From Mimachlamys varia (lineage: Eukaryota > Mollusca > Bivalvia > Pectinida > Pectinidae), in assembly GCA_947623455.1 (NCBI GenBank), contig OX392540.1, forward strand, positions 8,945,432 to 9,009,431: 64,000 bases of DNA, read 5' to 3'. Of the stretch, positions 1-12,279 are shown piece after piece (position 1 is the stretch's first letter; each line of letters starts with the position of its first letter). Under the pieces are notes generated by a model. That model did not search any database. It was given only the letters and a program-made list of their open reading frames with translations, and was not told the origin of the DNA. The position numbers and the translations under genes were made by a program.

Positions 1-871
1 TTACATGAAAACATGAAGTCTGTCTGTCCTGTATTCAGAGTTTCCCTCCTGTTCTGTTTACATGAACACATGAAGTCTGCCTGTCCTGTATTCAAAGTTT
101 CCCTCCTGTTCTGTTTACATGAACACATGAAGTCTGCCAGTCCTGTATCCAGAGTTTCCCTCCAGTCCTGTATTCAGACTTTCCCTCCTGTCTTGTTTAC
201 ATGAACACATGAAGTCTGCCTGTCCTGTATTCAGAGTTTCTCTTCTTTCCTGTATTCAGAGTTTACCTCCTTTCCTGTTTACATGAAAACATGAAGTCTG
301 TCTGTCCTGTATTCAGAGTTTCCCTCCTGTTCTGTTTACATGAACACATGAAGTCTGCCTGTCCTGTATTCAAAGTTTCCCTCCTGTTCTGTTTACATGA
401 ACACATGAAGTCTGCCAGTCCTGTATCCTGAGTTTCCCTCCAGTCCTGTATTCAGACTTTCCCTCCTGTCTTGTTTACATGAACACATGAAGTCTGCCTG
501 TCCTGTATTCAGAGTTTCTCTTCTTTCCTGTATTCAGAGTTTCCCTCCTTTCCTGTTTACATGAAAACATGAAGTCTGTCTGTCCTGTATTCAGAGTTTC
601 CCTCTTGTCTTGTTTACATGAACACATGGAGTCTGCCTGTCCTGTATTCAGAGTTTCCCTCCTGTCTTGTATTCAGAGTTTCCCTCCTGTCCTGTTTAGA
701 CGAAAACATTAAGTCTGCCAGTCCTGTATTCAGAGTTTCCCTCCTGTCTTGTATTTAGAGTTTCCCTCCTGTCCTGTTAACACGAACACATAAAGTCTCT
801 CAGTCCTGTATACAGAGTTTCCATCCTGTCCTGTATTCAGAGTTTCCCTCCTGTCCTGTTTACATGAACAC

Positions 872-2031
872 ATGAAGTCTGCCAGTCCTGTATTCAAAGT
901 TTCCGTCCTGTCCTGTATTCAGAGTTTCCCTCCTGTCCTGTATTCAGAGTTTCCCTTCTGTCCTATTTACAGGAACACATGGAGTCTGCCTGTCCTGTAT
1001 TCAGAGTTAACCTCCTTTCCTGTATTCAGAGTTTCCCTCCTTTCCTGTTTACATGAACACATGAAGTCTGCCAGTCCTGTTTTAAGAGTTTCCCTCCTGT
1101 CCTGTTTACATAAACACATGGAGTCTGCCAGTTCTGTATTCAGTTTCCTTCCTGTCCTGTTTACATAAACACATGGAGTCTGCCAGTTCTGTATTCAGAG
1201 TTTCCCTCCTGTCCTGTTCACATGAACACATGAAGTCTGCCTGTCCTGTATTCAAAGTTTCCCTCCTGTTCTGTTTACATGAACACATGAAGTCTGCCAG
1301 TCCTGTATCCAGAGTTTCCCTCCAGTCCTGTATTCAGACTTTCCCTCCTATCTTGTTTACATGAACACATGAAGTCTGCCTGTCCTGTATTCAGAGTTTC
1401 CCTTCTTTCCTGTATTCAGAGTTTACCTCCTTTCCTGTTTACATGAAAACATGAAGTCTGTCTGTCCTGTATTCAGAGTTTCCCTCCTGTTCTGTTTACA
1501 TGAACACATGAAGTCTGCCTGTCCTGTATTCAAAGTTTCCCTCCTGTTCTGTTTACATGAACACATGAAGTCTGCCAGTCCTGTATCCAGAGTTTCCCTC
1601 CAGTCCTGTATTCAGACTTTCCCTCCTGTCTTGTTTACATGAACACATGAAGTCTGCCTGTCCTGTATTCAGAGTTTCTCTTCTTTCCTGTATTCAGAGT
1701 TTCCCTCCTTTCCTGTTTACATGAAAACATGAAGTCTGTCTGTCCTGTATTCAGAGTTTCCCTCTTGTCTTGTTTACATGAACACATGGAGTCTGCCTGT
1801 CCTGTATTCAGAGTTTCCCTCCTGTCTTGTATTCAGAGTTTCCCTCCTGTCCTGTTTAGACGAAAACATTAAGTCTGCCAGTCCTGTATTCAGAGTTTCC
1901 CTCCTGTCTTGTATTTAGAGTTTCCCTCCTGTCCTGTTAACACGAACACATAAAGTCTCTCAGTCCTGTATACAGAGTTTCCATCCTGTCCTGTATTCAG
2001 AGTTTCCATCCTGTCCTGTTTACATGAACAC
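872..2031. repeat. 1,160-bp higher-order repeat, reference copy
   Basis: Read word by word, this block contains 16 T and 26 S, one S being the 23-bp form: 16x32 + 26x25 - 2 = 1,160. Near-identical material recurs with exactly this spacing: 872 and 2,032; 3,919 and 5,079; 7,187 and 8,347; 16,924 and 18,084; 26,905 and 28,065. The block start is arbitrary, taken at a recognisable T followed by three S. Confidence 0.9.
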
Positions 2032-3918
2032 ATGAAGTCTGCCAGTCCTGTATTCAAAGTTTCCGTCCTGTCCTGTATTCAGAGTTTCCCTCCTGTCCTG
2101 TATTCAGAGTTTCCCTTCTGTCCTATTTACAGGAACACATGGAGTCTGCCTGTCCTGTATTCAGAGTTAACCTCCTTTCCTGTATTCAGAGTTTCCCTCC
2201 TTTCCTGTTTTCATGAACACATGAAGTCTGCCAGTCCTGTTTTAAGAGTTTCCCTCCTGTCCTGTTTACATAAACACATGGAGTCTGCCAGTTCTGTATT
2301 CAGTTTCCTTCCTGTCCTGTTTACATAAACACATGGAGTCTGCCAGTTCTGTATTCAGAGTTTCCCTCCTGTCCTGTTCACATGAACACATGGAGTCTGC
2401 CTGTCCTGTATTCAAAGTTTCCCTCCTGTTCTGTTGACATGAACACATGAAGTCTGCCAGTCCTGTATTCAGAGTTTCCCTCCTTTCCTGTTTACATGAA
2501 AACATGAAGTCTGCCTGTCCTGTATTCAGAGTTTCCCTCCTGTCTTGTATTCAGAGTTTCCCTCCTGTCCTGTTTAGACGAACACATTAAGTCTGCCAGT
2601 CCTGTATTCAAAGTTTACCTCCTGTCCTGTATTCAGAATTTCCCTCCTGTCCTGTTTACATGAACAAATGAAGTCTGCCAGTCCTGTATTCCAAGTTTCC
2701 GTCCTGTCCTGTATTCAGAGTTTCCCTCCTGTCCTGTTTACACGAACACATTAAGTCTGCCAGTCCTGTATTCAGAGTTTCCCTCCTGTCCTGTATTCAG
2801 ACTTTCCCTCCTGTCTTGTTTACAGGAACACATGAAGTCTGCCAGTCCTGTATTCAGAGTTTCCCTCCTGTCCTGTTTAAATGAACACATGAAGTCTGCT
2901 TGTCCTGTATTCAGAGTTTCCCTCCTGTACTGTATTCAGAGTTTCCCTCCTTTCCTGTTTATATGATCACATGAAGTCTGCCTGTCCTGTATTCAGAGTT
3001 TCCCTCTTGTTCTGTTTACACGAACACATGAAGTCTGCCAGTCCTGTATTCAGTGTTTCCCTCCTGTCCTGTTTACATGAACACATGGAGTCTGCCTGTC
3101 CTGTATTCAAAGTTTCCCTCCTGTTCTGTTGACATGAACACATGAAGTCTGCCAGTCCTGTATTCAGCGTTTCCCTCCTGTCTTGTTTACATGAACACAT
3201 GTAGTCTGCCTGTCCTGTATTCAGAGTTTCCCTTCTTTCCTGTATTCAGAGTTTACCTCCTTTCCTGTTTACATGAAAACATGAAGTCTGTCTGTCCTGT
3301 ATTCAGAGTTTCCCTCCTGTTCTGTTTACATGAACACATGAAGTCTGCCTGTCCTGTATTCAAAGTTTCCCTCCTGTTCTGTTTACATGAACACATGAAG
3401 TCTGCCAGTCCTGTATCCAGAGTTTCCCTCCAGTCCTGTATTCAGACTTTCCCTCCTGTCTTGTTTACATGAACACATGAAGTCTGCCTGTCCTGTATTC
3501 AGAGTTTCTCTTCTTTCCTGTATTCAGAGTTTACCTCCTTTCCTGTTTACATGAAAACATGAAGTCTGTCTGTCCTGTATTCAGAGTTTCCCTCCTTTCC
3601 TGTTTACATGAAAACATGAAGTCTGTCTGTCCTGTATTCAGAGTTTCCCTCTTGTCTTGTTTACATGAACACATGGAGTCTGCCTGTCCTGTATTCAGAG
3701 TTTCCCTCCTGTCTTGTATTCAGAGTTTCCCTCCTGTCCTGTTTAGACGAAAACATTAAGTCTGCCAGTCCTGTATTCAGAGTTTCCCTCCTGTCTTGTA
3801 TTTAGAGTTTCCCTCCTGTCCTGTTAACACGAACACATAAAGTCTCTCAGTCCTGTATACAGAGTTTCCATCCTGTCCTGTATTCAGAGTTTCCCTCCTG
3901 TCCTGTTTACATGAACAC
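872..3918. repeat. 3,047-bp higher-order repeat, copy 1
   Basis: Landmarks at 872, 2,032 and 3,191 recur 3,047 bp later at 3,919, 5,079 and 6,238. The length resolves to 43 T and 67 S minus two 2-bp deletions, that is a 1,160-bp block plus an 1,887-bp block (27 T, 41 S). The second copy runs to about 6,965. The next interval (5,079 to 7,187) is 221 bp longer than 1,887, exactly three 57-bp modules plus two extra S. Confidence 0.85.
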
Positions 3919-6900
3919 ATGAAGTCTGCCAGTCCTGTATTCAAAGTTTCCGTCCTGTCCTGTATTCAGAGTTTCCCTCCTGTCCTGTATTCAGAGTTTC
4001 CCTTCTGTCCTATTTACAGGAACACATGGAGTCTGCCTGTCCTGTATTCAGAGTTAACCTCCTTTCCTGTATTCAGAGTTTCCCTCCTTTCCTGTTTACA
4101 TGAACACATGAAGTCTGCCAGTCCTGTTTTAAGAGTTTCCCTCCTGTCCTGTTTACATAAACACATGGAGTCTGCCAGTTCTGTATTCAGTTTCCTTCCT
4201 GTCCTGTTTACATAAACACATGGAGTCTGCCAGTTCTGTATTCAGAGTTTCCCTCCTGTCCTGTTCACATGAACACATGAAGTCTGCCTGTCCTGTATTC
4301 AAAGTTTCCCTCCTGTTCTGTTTACATGAACACATGAAGTCTGCCAGTCCTGTATCCAGAGTTTCCCTCCAGTCCTGTATTCAGACTTTCCCTCCTATCT
4401 TGTTTACATGAACACATGAAGTCTGCCTGTCCTGTATTCAGAGTTTCCCTTCTTTCCTGTATTCAGAGTTTACCTCCTTTCCTGTTTACATGAAAACATG
4501 AAGTCTGTCTGTCCTGTATTCAGAGTTTCCCTCCTGTTCTGTTTACATGAACACATGAAGTCTGCCTGTCCTGTATTCAAAGTTTCCCTCCTGTTCTGTT
4601 TACATGAACACATGAAGTCTGCCAGTCCTGTATCCAGAGTTTCCCTCCAGTCCTGTATTCAGACTTTCCCTCCTGTCTTGTTTACATGAACACATGAAGT
4701 CTGCCTGTCCTGTATTCAGAGTTTCTCTTCTTTCCTGTATTCAGAGTTTCCCTCCTTTCCTGTTTACATGAAAACATGAAGTCTGTCTGTCCTGTATTCA
4801 GAGTTTCCCTCTTGTCTTGTTTACATGAACACATGGAGTCTGCCTGTCCTGTATTCAGAGTTTCCCTCCTGTCTTGTATTCAGAGTTTCCCTCCTGTCCT
4901 GTTTAGACGAAAACATTAAGTCTGCCAGTCCTGTATTCAGAGTTTCCCTCCTGTCTTGTATTTAGAGTTTCCCTCCTGTCCTGTTAACACGAACACATAA
5001 AGTCTCTCAGTCCTGTATACAGAGTTTCCATCCTGTCCTGTATTCAGAGTTTCCCTCCTGTCCTGTTTACATGAACACATGAAGTCTGCCAGTCCTGTAT
5101 TCAAAGTTTCCGTCCTGTCCTGTATTCAGAGTTTCCCTCCTGTCCTGTATTCAGAGTTTCCCTTCTGTCCTATTTACAGGAACACATGGAGTCTGCCTGT
5201 CCTGTATTCAGAGTTAACCTCCTTTCCTGTATTCAGAGTTTCCCTCCTTTCCTGTTTACATGAACACATGAAGTCTGCCAGTCCTGTTTTAAGAGTTTCC
5301 CTCCTGTCCTGTTTACATAAACACATGGAGTCTGCCAGTTCTGTATTCAGTTTCCTTCCTGTCCTGTTTACATAAACACATGGAGTCTGCCAGTTCTGTA
5401 TTCAGAGTTTCCCTCCTGTCCTGTTCACATGAACACATGGAGTCTGCCTGTCCTGTATTCAAAGTTTCCCTCCTGTTCTGTTGACATGAACACATGAAGT
5501 CTGCCAGTCCTGTATTCAGAGTTTCCCTCCTTTCCTGTTTACATGAAAACATGAAGTCTGCCTGTCCTGTATTCAGAGTTTCCCTCCTGTCTTGTATTCA
5601 GAGTTTCCCTCCTGTCCTGTTTAGACGAACACATTAAGTCTGCCAGTCCTGTATTCAAAGTTTACCTCCTGTCCTGTATTCAGAATTTCCCTCCTGTCCT
5701 GTTTACATGAACAAATGAAGTCTGCCAGTCCTGTATTCCAAGTTTCCGTCCTGTCCTGTATTCAGAGTTTCCCTCCTGTCCTGTTTACACGAACACATTA
5801 AGTCTGCCAGTCCTGTATTCAGAGTTTCCCTCCTGTCCTGTATTCAGAGTTTCCCTCCTGTCCTGTTTACAGGAACACATGAAGTCTGCCAGTCCTGTAT
5901 TCAGAGTTTCCCTCCTGTCCTGTTTAAATGAACACATGAAGTCTGCTTGTCCTGTATTCAGAGTTTCCCTCCTGTACTGTATTCAGAGTTTCCCTCCTTT
6001 CCTGTTTATATGATCACATGAAGTCTGCCTGTCCTGTATTCAGAGTTTCCCTCTTGTTCTGTTTACACGAACACATGAAGTCTGCCAGTCCTGTATTCAG
6101 TGTTTCCCTCCTGTCCTGTTTACATGAACACATGGAGTCTGCCTGTCCTGTATTCAAAGTTTCCCTCCTGTTCTGTTGACATGAACACATGAAGTCTGCC
6201 AGTCCTGTATTCAGCGTTTCCCTCCTGTCTTGTTTACATGAACACATGTAGTCTGCCTGTCCTGTATTCAGAGTTTCCCTTCTTTCCTGTATTCAGAGTT
6301 TACCTCCTTTCCTGTTTACATGAAAACATGAAGTCTGTCTGTCCTGTATTCAGAGTTTCCCTCCTGTTCTGTTTACATGAACACATGAAGTCTGCCTGTC
6401 CTGTATTCAAAGTTTCCCTCCTGTTCTGTTTACATGAACACATGAAGTCTGCCAGTCCTGTATCCAGAGTTTCCCTCCAGTCCTGTATTCAGACTTTCCC
6501 TCCTGTCTTGTTTACATGAACACATGAAGTCTGCCTGTCCTGTATTCAGAGTTTCTCTTCTTTCCTGTATTCAGAGTTTACCTCCTTTCCTGTTTACATG
6601 AAAACATGAAGTCTGTCTGTCCTGTATTCAGAGTTTCCCTCCTGTTCTGTTTACATGAACACATGAAGTCTGCCTGTCCTGTATTCAAAGTTTCCCTCCT
6701 GTTCTGTTTACATGAACACATGAAGTCTGCCAGTCCTGTATCCTGAGTTTCCCTCCAGTCCTGTATTCAGACTTTCCCTCCTGTCTTGTTTACATGAACA
6801 CATGAAGTCTGCCTGTCCTGTATTCAGAGTTTCTCTTCTTTCCTGTATTCAGAGTTTCCCTCCTTTCCTGTTTACATGAAAACATGAAGTCTGTCTGTCC

Positions 6901-6965
6901 TGTATTCAGAGTTTCCCTCTTGTCTTGTTTACATGAACACATGGAGTCTGCCTGTCCTGTATTCA
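3919..6965. repeat. 3,047-bp higher-order repeat, copy 2
   Basis: This is the second copy of the block starting at 872, with the same order of variant words and only scattered substitutions. One example is near 5,840, where an S word reads CAGAGTTTCCC in place of the CAGACTTTCCC seen near 2,798. Boundaries depend on where the phase is set. Confidence 0.8.
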
Positions 6966-9751
6966 GAGTTTCCCTCCTGTCTTGTATTCAGAGTTTCCCT
7001 CCTGTCCTGTTTAGACGAAAACATTAAGTCTGCCAGTCCTGTATTCAGAGTTTCCCTCCTGTCTTGTATTTAGAGTTTCCCTCCTGTCCTGTTAACACGA
7101 ACACATAAAGTCTCTCAGTCCTGTATACAGAGTTTCCATCCTGTCCTGTATTCAGAGTTTCCCTCCTGTCCTGTTTACATGAACACATGAAGTCTGCCAG
7201 TCCTGTATTCAAAGTTTCCGTCCTGTCCTGTATTCAGAGTTTCCCTCCTGTCCTGTATTCAGAGTTTCCCTTCTGTCCTATTTACAGGAACACATGGAGT
7301 CTGCCTGTCCTGTATTCAGAGTTAACCTCCTTTCCTGTATTCAGAGTTTCCCTCCTTTCCTGTTTACATGAACACATGAAGTCTGCCAGTCCTGTTTTAA
7401 GAGTTTCCCTCCTGTCCTGTTTACATAAACACATGGAGTCTGCCAGTTCTGTATTCAGTTTCCTTCCTGTCCTGTTTACATAAACACATGGAGTCTGCCA
7501 GTTCTGTATTCAGAGTTTCCCTCCTGTCCTGTTCACATGAACACATGAAGTCTGCCTGTCCTGTATTCAAAGTTTCCCTCCTGTTCTGTTTACATGAACA
7601 CATGAAGTCTGCCAGTCCTGTATCCAGAGTTTCCCTCCAGTCCTGTATTCAGACTTTCCCTCCTGTCTTGTTTACATGAACACATGAAGTCTGCCTGTCC
7701 TGTATTCAGAGTTTCCCTTCTTTCCTGTATTCAGAGTTTACCTCCTTTCCTGTTTACATGAAAACATGAAGTCTGTCTGTCCTGTATTCAGAGTTTCCCT
7801 CCTGTTCTGTTTACATGAACACATGAAGTCTGCCTGTCCTGTATTCAAAGTTTCCCTCCTGTTCTGTTTACATGAACACATGAAGTCTGCCAGTCCTGTA
7901 TCCAGAGTTTCCCTCCAGTCCTGTATTCAGACTTTCCCTCCTGTCTTGTTTACATGAACACATGAAGTCTGCCTGTCCTGTATTCAGAGTTTCTCTTCTT
8001 TCCTGTATTCAGAGTTTCCCTCCTTTCCTGTTTACATGAAAACATGAAGTCTGTCTGTCCTGTATTCAGAGTTTCCCTCTTGTCTTGTTTACATGAACAC
8101 ATGGAGTCTGCCTGTCCTGTATTCAGAGTTTCCCTCCTGTCTTGTATTCAGAGTTTCCCTCCTGTCCTGTTTAGACGAAAACATTAAGTCTGCCAGTCCT
8201 GTATTCAGAGTTTCCCTCCTGTCTTGTATTTAGAGTTTCCCTCCTGTCCTGTTAACACGAACACATAAAGTCTCTCAGTCCTGTATACAGAGTTTCCATC
8301 CTGTCCTGTATTCAGAGTTTCCCTCCTGTCCTGTTTACATGAACACATGAAGTCTGCCAGTCCTGTATTCAAAGTTTCCGTCCTGTCCTGTATTCAGAGT
8401 TTCCCTCCTGTCCTGTATTCAGAGTTTCCCTTCTGTCCTATTTACAGGAACACATGGAGTCTGCCTGTCCTGTATTCAGAGTTAACCTCCTTTCCTGTAT
8501 TCAGAGTTTCCCTCCTTTCCTGTTTACATGAACACATGAAGTCTGCCAGTCCTGTTTTAAGAGTTTCCCTCCTGTCCTGTTTACATAAACACATGGAGTC
8601 TGCCAGTTATGTATTCAGTTTCCTTCCTGTCCTGTTTACATAAACACATGGAGTCTGCCAGTTCTGTATTCAGAGTTTCCCTCCTGTCCTGTTCACATGA
8701 ACACATGGAGTCTGCCTGTCCTGTATTCAAAGTTTCCCTCCTGTTCTGTTGACATGAACACATGAAGTCTGCCAGTCCTGTATTCAGAGTTTCCCTCCTT
8801 TCCTGTTTACATGAAAACATGAAGTCTGTCTGTTCTGTATTCAGAGTTTCCCTCTTGTCTTGTTTACATGAAAACATGGAGTCTGCCTGTCCTGTATTCA
8901 GAGTTTCCCTCCTGTCTTGTATTCAGAGTTTCCCTCCTGTCCTGTTTAGACGAACACATTAAGTCTGCCAGTCCTGTATTCAAAGTTTACCTCCTGTCCT
9001 GTATTCAGAATTTCCCTCCTGTCCTGTTTACATGAACAAATGAAGTCTGCCAGTCCTGTATTCCAAGTTTCCGTCCTGTCCTGTATTCAGAGTTTCCCTC
9101 CTGTCCTGTATTCAGAGTTTCCCTCCTGTCCTGTTTACAGGAACACATGAAGTCTGCCAGTCCTGTATTCAGACTTTCCCTCCTGTCCTGTTTAAATGAA
9201 CACATGGAGTCTGCCTGTCCTGTATTCAGAGTTTCCCTCCTGTCTTGTATTCAGAGTTTCCCTCCTGTCCTGTTTAGACGAACACATTAAGTCTGCCAGT
9301 CCTGTATTCAAAGTTTACCTCCTCTCCTGTATTCAGAATTTCCCTCCTGTCCTGTTTACATGAACAAATGAAGTCTGCCAGTCCTGTATTCCAAGTTTCC
9401 GTCCTGTCCTGTATTCAGAGTTTCCCTCCTGTCCTGTTTACACGAACACATTAAGTCTGCCAGTCCTGTATTCAGAGTTTCCCTCCTGTCCTGTATTCAG
9501 AGTTTCCCTCCTTTCCTGTTTACAGGAACACATGAAGTCTGCCTGTCCTGTATTCAGAGTTTCCCTCTTGTTCTGTTTACACGAACACATGAAGTCTGCC
9601 AGTCCTGTATTCAGTGTTTCCCTCCTGTCCTGTTTACATGAACACATGGAGTCTGCCTGTCCTGTATTCAAAGTTTCCCTCCTGTTCTGTTGACATGAAC
9701 ACATGAAGTCTGCCAGTCCTGTATTCAGCGTTTCCCTCCTGTCTTGTTTAC

Positions 9752-11330
9752 ATGAACACATGTAGTCTGCCTGTCCTGTATTCAGAGTTTCCCTTCTTTC
9801 CTGTATTCAGAGTTTACCTCCTTTCCTGTTTACATGAAAACATGAAGTCTGTCTGTCCTGTATTCAGAGTTTCCCTCCTGTTCTGTTTACATGAACACAT
9901 GAAGTCTGCCTGTCCTGTATTCAAAGTTTCCCTCCTGTTCTGTTTACATGAACACATGAAGTCTGCCAGTCCTGTATCCAGAGTTTCCCTCCAGTCCTGT
10001 ATTCAGACTTTCCCTCCTGTCTTGTTTACATGAACACATGAAGTCTGCCTGTCCTGTATTCAGAGTTTCTCTTCTTTCCTGTATTCAGAGTTTACCTCCT
10101 TTCCTGTTTACATGAAAACATGAAGTCTGTCTGTCCTGTATTCAGAGTTTCCCTCCTGTTCTGTTTACATGAACACATGAAGTCTGCCTGTCCTGTATTC
10201 AAAGTTTCCCTCCTGTTCTGTTTACATGAACACATGAAGTCTGCCAGTCCTGTATCCTGAGTTTCCCTCCAGTCCTGTATTCAGACTTTCCCTCCTGTCT
10301 TGTTTACATGAACACATGAAGTCTGCCTGTCCGGTATTCAGAGTTTCTCTTCTTTCCTGTATTCAGAGTTTCCCTCCTTTCCTGTTTACATGAAAACATG
10401 AAGTCTGTCTGTCCTGTATTCAGAGTTTCCCTCTTGTCTTGTTTACATGAACACATGGAGTCTGCCTGTCCTGTATTCAGAGTTTCCCTCCTGTCTTGTA
10501 TTCAGAGTTTCCCTCCTGTCCTGTTTAGACGAACACATTAAGTCTGCCAGTCCTGTATTCAAAGTTTACCTCCTGTCCTGTATTCAGAATTTCCCTCCTG
10601 TCCTGTTTACATGAACAAATGAAGTCTGCCAGTCCTGTATTCCAAGTTTCCGTCCTGTCCTGTATTCAGAGTTTCCCTCCTGTCCTGTATTCAGAGTTTC
10701 CCTCCTGTCCTGTTTACAGGAACACATGAAGTATGCCAGTCCTGTATTCAGAGTTTCCCTCCTGTCCTGTTTAAATGAACACATGGAGTCTGCCTGTCCT
10801 GTATTCAGAGTTTCCCTCCTGTCTTGTATTCAGAGTTTCCCTCCTGTCCTGTTTAGACGAACACATTAAGTCTGCCAGTCCTGTATTCAAAGTTTACCTC
10901 CTCTCCTGTATTCAGAATTTCCCTCCTGTCCTGTTTACATGAACAAATGAAGTCTGCCAGTCCTGTATTCCAAGTTTCCGTCCTGTCCTGTATTCAGAGT
11001 TTCCCTCCTGTCCTGTTTACACGAACACATTAAGTCTGCCAGTCCTGTATTCAGAGTTTCCCTCCTGTCCTGTATTCAGAGTTTCCCTCCTTTCCTGTTT
11101 ACAGGAACACATGAAGTCTGCCTGTCCTGTATTCAGAGTTTCCCTCTTGTTCTGTTTACACGAACACATGAAGTCTGCCAGTCCTGTATTCAGTGTTTCC
11201 CTCCTGTCCTGTTTACATGAACACATGGAGTCTGCCTGTCCTGTATTCAAAGTTTCCCTCCTGTTCTGTTGACATGAACACATGAAGTCTGCCAGTCCTG
11301 TATTCAGCGTTTCCCTCCTGTCTTGTTTAC
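9752..11330. repeat. 1,579-bp tandem duplication in the array
   Basis: Landmarks at 9,005, 9,438 and 9,752 recur at 10,584, 11,017 and 11,331, all 1,579 bp later. The length equals 22 T plus 35 S. Both copies carry the private variant CCTGTCCGGTATTCAG (about 10,328 and 11,907), so one was copied from the other after that mutation arose. Confidence 0.85.
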
Positions 11331-12279
11331 ATGAACACATGTAGTCTGCCTGTCCTGTATTCAGAGTTTCCCTTCTTTCCTGTATTCAGAGTTTACCTCC
11401 TTTCCTGTTTACATGAAAACATGAAGTCTGTCTGTCCTGTATTCAGAGTTTCCCTCCTGTTCTGTTTACATGAACACATGAAGTCTGCCTGTCCTGTATT
11501 CAAAGTTTCCCTCCTGTTCTGTTTACATGAACACATGAAGTCTGCCAGTCCTGTATCCAGAGTTTCCCTCCAGTCCTGTATTCAGACTTTCCCTCCTGTC
11601 TTGTTTACATGAACACATGAAGTCTGCCTGTCCTGTATTCAGAGTTTCTCTTCTTTCCTGTATTCAGAGTTTACCTCCTTTCCTGTTTACATGAAAACAT
11701 GAAGTCTGTCTGTCCTGTATTCAGAGTTTCCCTCCTGTTCTGTTTACATGAACACATGAAGTCTGCCTGTCCTGTATTCAAAGTTTCCCTCCTGTTCTGT
11801 TTACATGAACACATGAAGTCTGCCAGTCCTGTATCCTGAGTTTCCCTCCAGTCCTGTATTCAGACTTTCCCTCCTGTCTTGTTTACATGAACACATGAAG
11901 TCTGCCTGTCCGGTATTCAGAGTTTCTCTTCTTTCCTGTATTCAGAGTTTCCCTCCTTTCCTGTTTACATGAAAACATGAAGTCTGTCTGTCCTGTATTC
12001 AGAGTTTCCCTCTTGTCTTGTTTACATGAACACATGGAGTCTGCCTGTCCTGTATTCAGAGTTTCCCTCCTGTCTTGTATTCAGAGTTTCCCTCCTGTCC
12101 TGTTTAGACGAAAACATTAAGTCTGCCAGTCCTGTATTCAGAGTTTCCCTCCTGTCTTGTATTTAGAGTTTCCCTCCTGTCCTGTTAACACGAACACATA
12201 AAGTCTCTCAGTCCTGTATACAGAGTTTCCATCCTGTCCTGTATTCAGAGTTTCCCTCCTGTCCTGTTTACATGAACAC